From NCBI RefSeq assembly GCF_000379185.1, contig NZ_KB900738.1:52528-116527 (forward strand): a DNA stretch of 64,000 nt. Reading direction: 5' to 3'. Positions 61,112 to 64,000 of the stretch are shown here, piece after piece. This DNA comes from Capnocytophaga cynodegmi DSM 19736 (GTDB taxonomy: Bacteria > Bacteroidota > Bacteroidia > Flavobacteriales > Flavobacteriaceae). The notes beneath the pieces were generated by a model. That model was not told where the DNA came from and did not search any database. It saw only the letters and a list, made by a program, of their open reading frames with translations. The position numbers were made by a program, and so were the translations under genes. Numbering within the stretch: the stretch's first letter is position 1; every line of letters begins with the position of its first letter.

Positions 61112-62614
61112 TTATAAAGTTGTTGGACAAACAAAAGGACTAATTTTCAACTCTTCTGAAGCTTTTATACTTTTAAATCCTCCTTGTATGTCAATCAAAT
61201 TGTCGTATCCTCTTGCTTTAAGGATAGAAATAAACACCATAGACCTATAACCACTTGCACAATGCACAAAATATGTCCTGTCTTTATCTATTTCAGAAAT
61301 GTAGTTGTTGATATAATCAAGTGGTGTATTCTTTGCACCTATTACGTGTTCAGAAATATGTTCGTTGGGCTTACGTACATCCAAAATTTGTACATCGGGA
61401 TTGTCCTTTATTCTTTGTACTAACTCTTTGGGTGTAATTGACTCTATGCGATTTATCTCTTTTCCTGCTTGTTTCCACGATTCAAATCCTCCTTCAAGAA
61501 AACCAATGCTATTATCATAACCTACACGTGCCAATCGGGTTACCACCTCTTCTTCTCTTCCTTGCTCTGCCACGATAAGAATTTCTTGCTTGATATCTGG
61601 AATTAATGCTCCCACCCACGGAGCAAAACTACCATCAATACCAATATTTATCGCATTAGGAATGTGTTCTTTGGCAAATACTTGAGGAGCACGTGTATCC
61701 AAGACCAAAGCTCCTGTGAAATTCGCTTCCTTTTCAAATTCGTTGGGAGACAGTGCCCTGAGTCCCTTCTTCAACACCTGGTCAATGCTCTCATATCCTT
61801 TTATATTCATCAACACATTTTCAGGGAAATACTCAGGAGGAGGCATCAATCCGTGTAATACCTTTACGATAAACTCCTCCTTTGTCATTGGCTGAAGGGC
61901 ATAATTCGTTTTCTTTTGATTTCCAAGTGTATCACTTGTTTCTTTGCTAATGTTCTTGCCACAAGCCGAACCTGAACCGTGTGCTGGGTAGATGATGATA
62001 TCATCGGAAAGAGGAATTATCTTATTTTGAAGAGATTCGTACAGATGCCCAGCCAATTTCTCTTGAGTTAAATCTGCTACTACCTTCTGAGCCAAGTCAG
62101 GACGTCCCACATCACCTATAAAAAGGGTATCTCCAGTGAATAGAGCAACTTCTTTTCCTTTCTCATCAATAAGTAAATAACAAGTGCTTTCCATTGTGTG
62201 CCCTGGCGTGTGAATTACTTTAATGCGAACTCTCCCTACTTTCAAAATCTCGCCATCTTCTGCTACGTGAGCCTTAAAATGAGGCTTCGCCGTAGGTCCA
62301 AAAACGATAGTAGCTCCCGTTTTTTCTGCCAAATCAATATGCCCACTTACAAAATCTGCGTGAAAATGCGTCTCCAGTACGTATTTTATTTTTGCTTTGT
62401 CCTTTTCTGCTTTTTCAATGTAAGATTTTACCTCACGAAGTGGATCAATCACAACCGCTTCTCCATCACTTTCAATGTAATAAGCTCCTTGAGCTAAACA
62501 GCCCGTATAAATTTGTTCTACCTTCATAGTATTTGATTTTATATTATTATTCTGCGCTTGAAGTGTGCATAATCCTAGCAAACTTAGAATTGTGCAAATA
62601 ACTTTCTTTACCAT
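61112..62614 (-). CDS. Metallo-beta-lactamase-fold protein with two rhodanese domains, likely exported
   Basis: 500 residues from the ATG at 62614. A signal peptide (VKKVICTILSLLGLCTLQAQ) precedes the usual cytosolic start MKVEQIYTGCLAQGAYYIES (ATG at 62527), so either export or an internal start is possible. Domain 1 (about 30-260) has LETHFHADFVSGH, GHTMES and FTGDTLFIGDVGRPDLAQ, the persulfide dioxygenase-type (ETHE1-like) metal set. Rhodanese 1 has VAEQGREEE where the catalytic Cys should be, so it is inactive; rhodanese 2 has FVHCASGYRSM with Cys. It should oxidise or move persulfide sulfur. It lies 58 bp after the TauE exporter gene, same strand. Confidence 0.9.
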   Translation of the reverse strand: MVKKVICTILSLLGLCTLQAQNNNIKSNTMKVEQIYTGCLAQGAYYIESDGEAVVIDPLREVKSYIEKAEKDKAKIKYVLETHFHADFVSGHIDLAEKTGATIVFGPTAKPHFKAHVAEDGEILKVGRVRIKVIHTPGHTMESTCYLLIDEKGKEVALFTGDTLFIGDVGRPDLAQKVVADLTQEKLAGHLYESLQNKIIPLSDDIIIYPAHGSGSACGKNISKETSDTLGNQKKTNYALQPMTKEEFIVKVLHGLMPPPEYFPENVLMNIKGYESIDQVLKKGLRALSPNEFEKEANFTGALVLDTRAPQVFAKEHIPNAINIGIDGSFAPWVGALIPDIKQEILIVAEQGREEEVVTRLARVGYDNSIGFLEGGFESWKQAGKEINRIESITPKELVQRIKDNPDVQILDVRKPNEHISEHVIGAKNTPLDYINNYISEIDKDRTYFVHCASGYRSMVFISILKARGYDNLIDIQGGFKSIKASEELKISPFVCPTTL

Positions 62615-62672
62615 ATTTTTTTTATTAATATCTATTAACATTCTTCTGAATTGTATTTACATTGAATATTCT

Positions 62673-63479
62673 CTATAGAAATAATTCTTTTATAAAAATA
62701 TACACCCCCATAACTAATACAAACCATCCAAAAATAGATTTTAGACGAGTACCATCAATTTTTCTGGAAAGAAACACTCCTACAAAAATCCCCAAAACAG
62801 AAAGAAATGAAAAAATTAGAAGTAATTTCCAATCAATAATTTCGGAATAATTTTGTAAATCACCTATAAAGCCTAATATCGACTTTATTGCAATGATAAA
62901 CAGAGACGTTCCTATGGCAAGTTTAATGGGCATTTTAGCAAGGAGTACCAAAGCAGGAATTACCAAGAATCCTCCACCAGCTCCAACAAGTCCCGTAAGC
63001 ACTCCAACAACTATACCTTCTAACAAAATCATAGGATAATTATAACGAATTTCAGCATCTTCATTTTCTTGGTATTTCTTTTTTGGACCAAGCATTGAAA
63101 CTGATGCTAAAATCATCACGATTGCAAAAAGAACCATCAAACCCATTGATTTGGTAAAAACTAATGAATCTATTCTGAAAAGAACATCAGGTATTAGAGG
63201 TAATAAAAAAGCTCTACTGAAATAAACCGCTAAAACAGAAGGTAATCCAAAAATTATCACACTTCTAAAATCAATCCTTCCCAAAAAAGCATTTTTAATT
63301 CCTCCTACAAAAGACGTAACTCCAACAATAAACAACGAATATGCTGTGGCTAAAACAGGCTCTACACCCATCAAATATACTAAAATAGGCAGAGTAAGAA
63401 TAGACCCCCCACTACCTACCAATCCCAGAGAGATTCCTATCAAAATAGCTAAAACATACCCTATAATCTCTGCTTCCAT
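62673..63479 (-). CDS. TauE/SafE-family anion exporter
   Basis: 268 residues from the ATG at 63479 (an in-frame TTG at 63503 adds eight polar residues). About eight membrane helices in two halves, with the family repeats ISLGLVGSGGSILTLPILVY and VVGVLTGLVGAGGGFLVIPA. TauE/SafE proteins export sulfite, sulfoacetate or related anions. It is the first gene of a two-gene sulfur unit with the persulfide dioxygenase-rhodanese protein, so it may release sulfite made by that enzyme. Confidence 0.93.
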   Translation of the reverse strand: MEAEIIGYVLAILIGISLGLVGSGGSILTLPILVYLMGVEPVLATAYSLFIVGVTSFVGGIKNAFLGRIDFRSVIIFGLPSVLAVYFSRAFLLPLIPDVLFRIDSLVFTKSMGLMVLFAIVMILASVSMLGPKKKYQENEDAEIRYNYPMILLEGIVVGVLTGLVGAGGGFLVIPALVLLAKMPIKLAIGTSLFIIAIKSILGFIGDLQNYSEIIDWKLLLIFSFLSVLGIFVGVFLSRKIDGTRLKSIFGWFVLVMGVYIFIKELFL

Positions 63480-63601
63480 ACTTTTTGATGTTTTACGGGG
63501 CAAAAATAAATCACATATTTAAGTTTGACAGCAACCAAAGTTACACATCAACATTTTTCTAATTTTATTTGCAAAAAGTGATTTAATTTAAATTTTTATC
63601 A

Positions 63602-63609
63602 TACCTTTG
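63602..63609 (+). promoter_or_regulatory. -7 box of tRNA-Ala
   Basis: TACCTTTG (TAnnTTTG), 10 bp before the tRNA. Confidence 0.55.
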
Positions 63610-63618
63610 TGCCTCATT

Positions 63619-63692
<74 letters not shown>

Positions 63693-63878
63693 CTTTCACT
63701 AAAATAACAAACTAAAATTCAATCAATTAAAAAAATAAAGGGACTAAAATAGGGACTACACTGTTTTGGTCTTTATTTATTTGTATATGTAAAGACAAAA
63801 CACTTTAAATCAAGTTTACATCAATAATATTACAAAAACGAAAAAATAAGCATATCCAAATGTGCTTATTTTTCATTT

Positions 63879-64000
63879 TATCTTCAAAGGGTGCGGAATT
63901 TCCTACGTGGTTATCTTCAAAGGGTGCGGAATTTCCTGCGTGGTTATCTTCAAAGGGTGCGGAATTTCCTGCGTGGTTATCTTCAAAGGGTGCGGAATTT
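63879..64000 (+). repeat. 33-bp tandem array running off the right edge (array E)
   Basis: Three complete 33-bp units and 23 bp of a fourth, nearly identical (TATCTTCAAAGGGTGCGGAA followed by TTTCCTGCGTGGT; first unit has A for G). One frame reads the 11-residue repeat LSSKGAEFPAW without stops. Between the tRNA (63692) and the array I see no gene; two GGGACTA direct repeats lie near 63742-63764. Confidence 0.85.

Noticed and set aside
63720..63780. Attachment site of an integrated element
   Set aside because: GGGACTA occurs twice near the tRNA, but no integrase and no copy of the tRNA end are visible within the window.

Overview
The window is chromosomal DNA from a Bacteroidota bacterium, almost certainly Flavobacteriaceae. 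Support comes from low GC, promoters with TAnnTTTG -7 boxes (several with an upstream TTG at 18-19 bp), no Shine-Dalgarno pattern, an FtsZ ending in the Bacteroidota-type FLHDNVD tail, HU-HIG, bactofilin and the AtpZ/DUF6168 pair. Surface glycosidases (GH20, GH29, glycosylasparaginase) and the style of the division cluster suggest Capnocytophaga (a canimorsus/cynodegmi-like species). The genus is an inference.

Layout. 1-7.0 kb (minus strand): a TolC-family gene cut by the window edge, yceD(DUF177)-rpmF, a large exported TlpA-like thioredoxin protein, and a GntR/YtrA-type regulator with a two-gene ABC transporter under a likely autoregulated promoter. 7.4-39.8 kb (plus strand): the dcw cell-wall and division cluster mraZ-rsmH-ftsL-ftsI // murE // mraY // murD-ftsW-murG-murC-ftsQ-ftsA-ftsZ, closed by a strong terminator. 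It is broken at three places by accessory DNA. The largest break (11.2-23.4 kb, between ftsI and murE) starts with a terminator and a 21-bp repeat array. It then carries about 18 small soluble or membrane genes (DUF4298, DUF4180, YdeI/OmdA, VOC, GyrI-like, GNAT, DUF1697, two Imm5-like immunity proteins), a RAYT transposase remnant with REP palindromes, and several broken genes. The second (24.9-27.7 kb) holds a GNAT paralogue and unknown proteins; the third (28.9-30.4 kb) holds two unknown proteins and another 21-bp array.

40-49.7 kb: bactofilin, AtpZ and DUF6168 with no ATP synthase after them, era, a coiled-coil membrane protein, an OmpA-like protein, hemB, a metallophosphoesterase, a membrane-bound XRE regulator, glycosylasparaginase, a YqiA-like hydrolase and a Crp/Fnr regulator. 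49.8-64 kb: a CcoI-type copper ATPase facing the Fnr gene across a perfect 16-bp TGAT-N4-ATCA palindrome, initiator tRNA-Met, alanine racemase, GH29 fucosidase, GH20 hexosaminidase, a DUF4419 protein, an enoyl-CoA hydratase, a sulfur module (TauE exporter plus metallo-beta-lactamase/rhodanese protein), tRNA-Ala(GGC), and a 33-bp tandem array running off the right edge.

The most distinctive feature is a family of short tandem arrays in intergenic DNA. Arrays at 29.7 kb (plus) and 58.3 kb (minus) share one 21-bp consensus, and the array at 11.4 kb is a diverged relative in opposite orientation. A separate array of about 22-bp hairpin units lies at 17.7 kb. Together with duplicated and decayed gene blocks, they mark the dcw cluster as an insertion hotspot, perhaps holding orphan immunity genes. 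All statements rest on reading the sequence; no database search was run.
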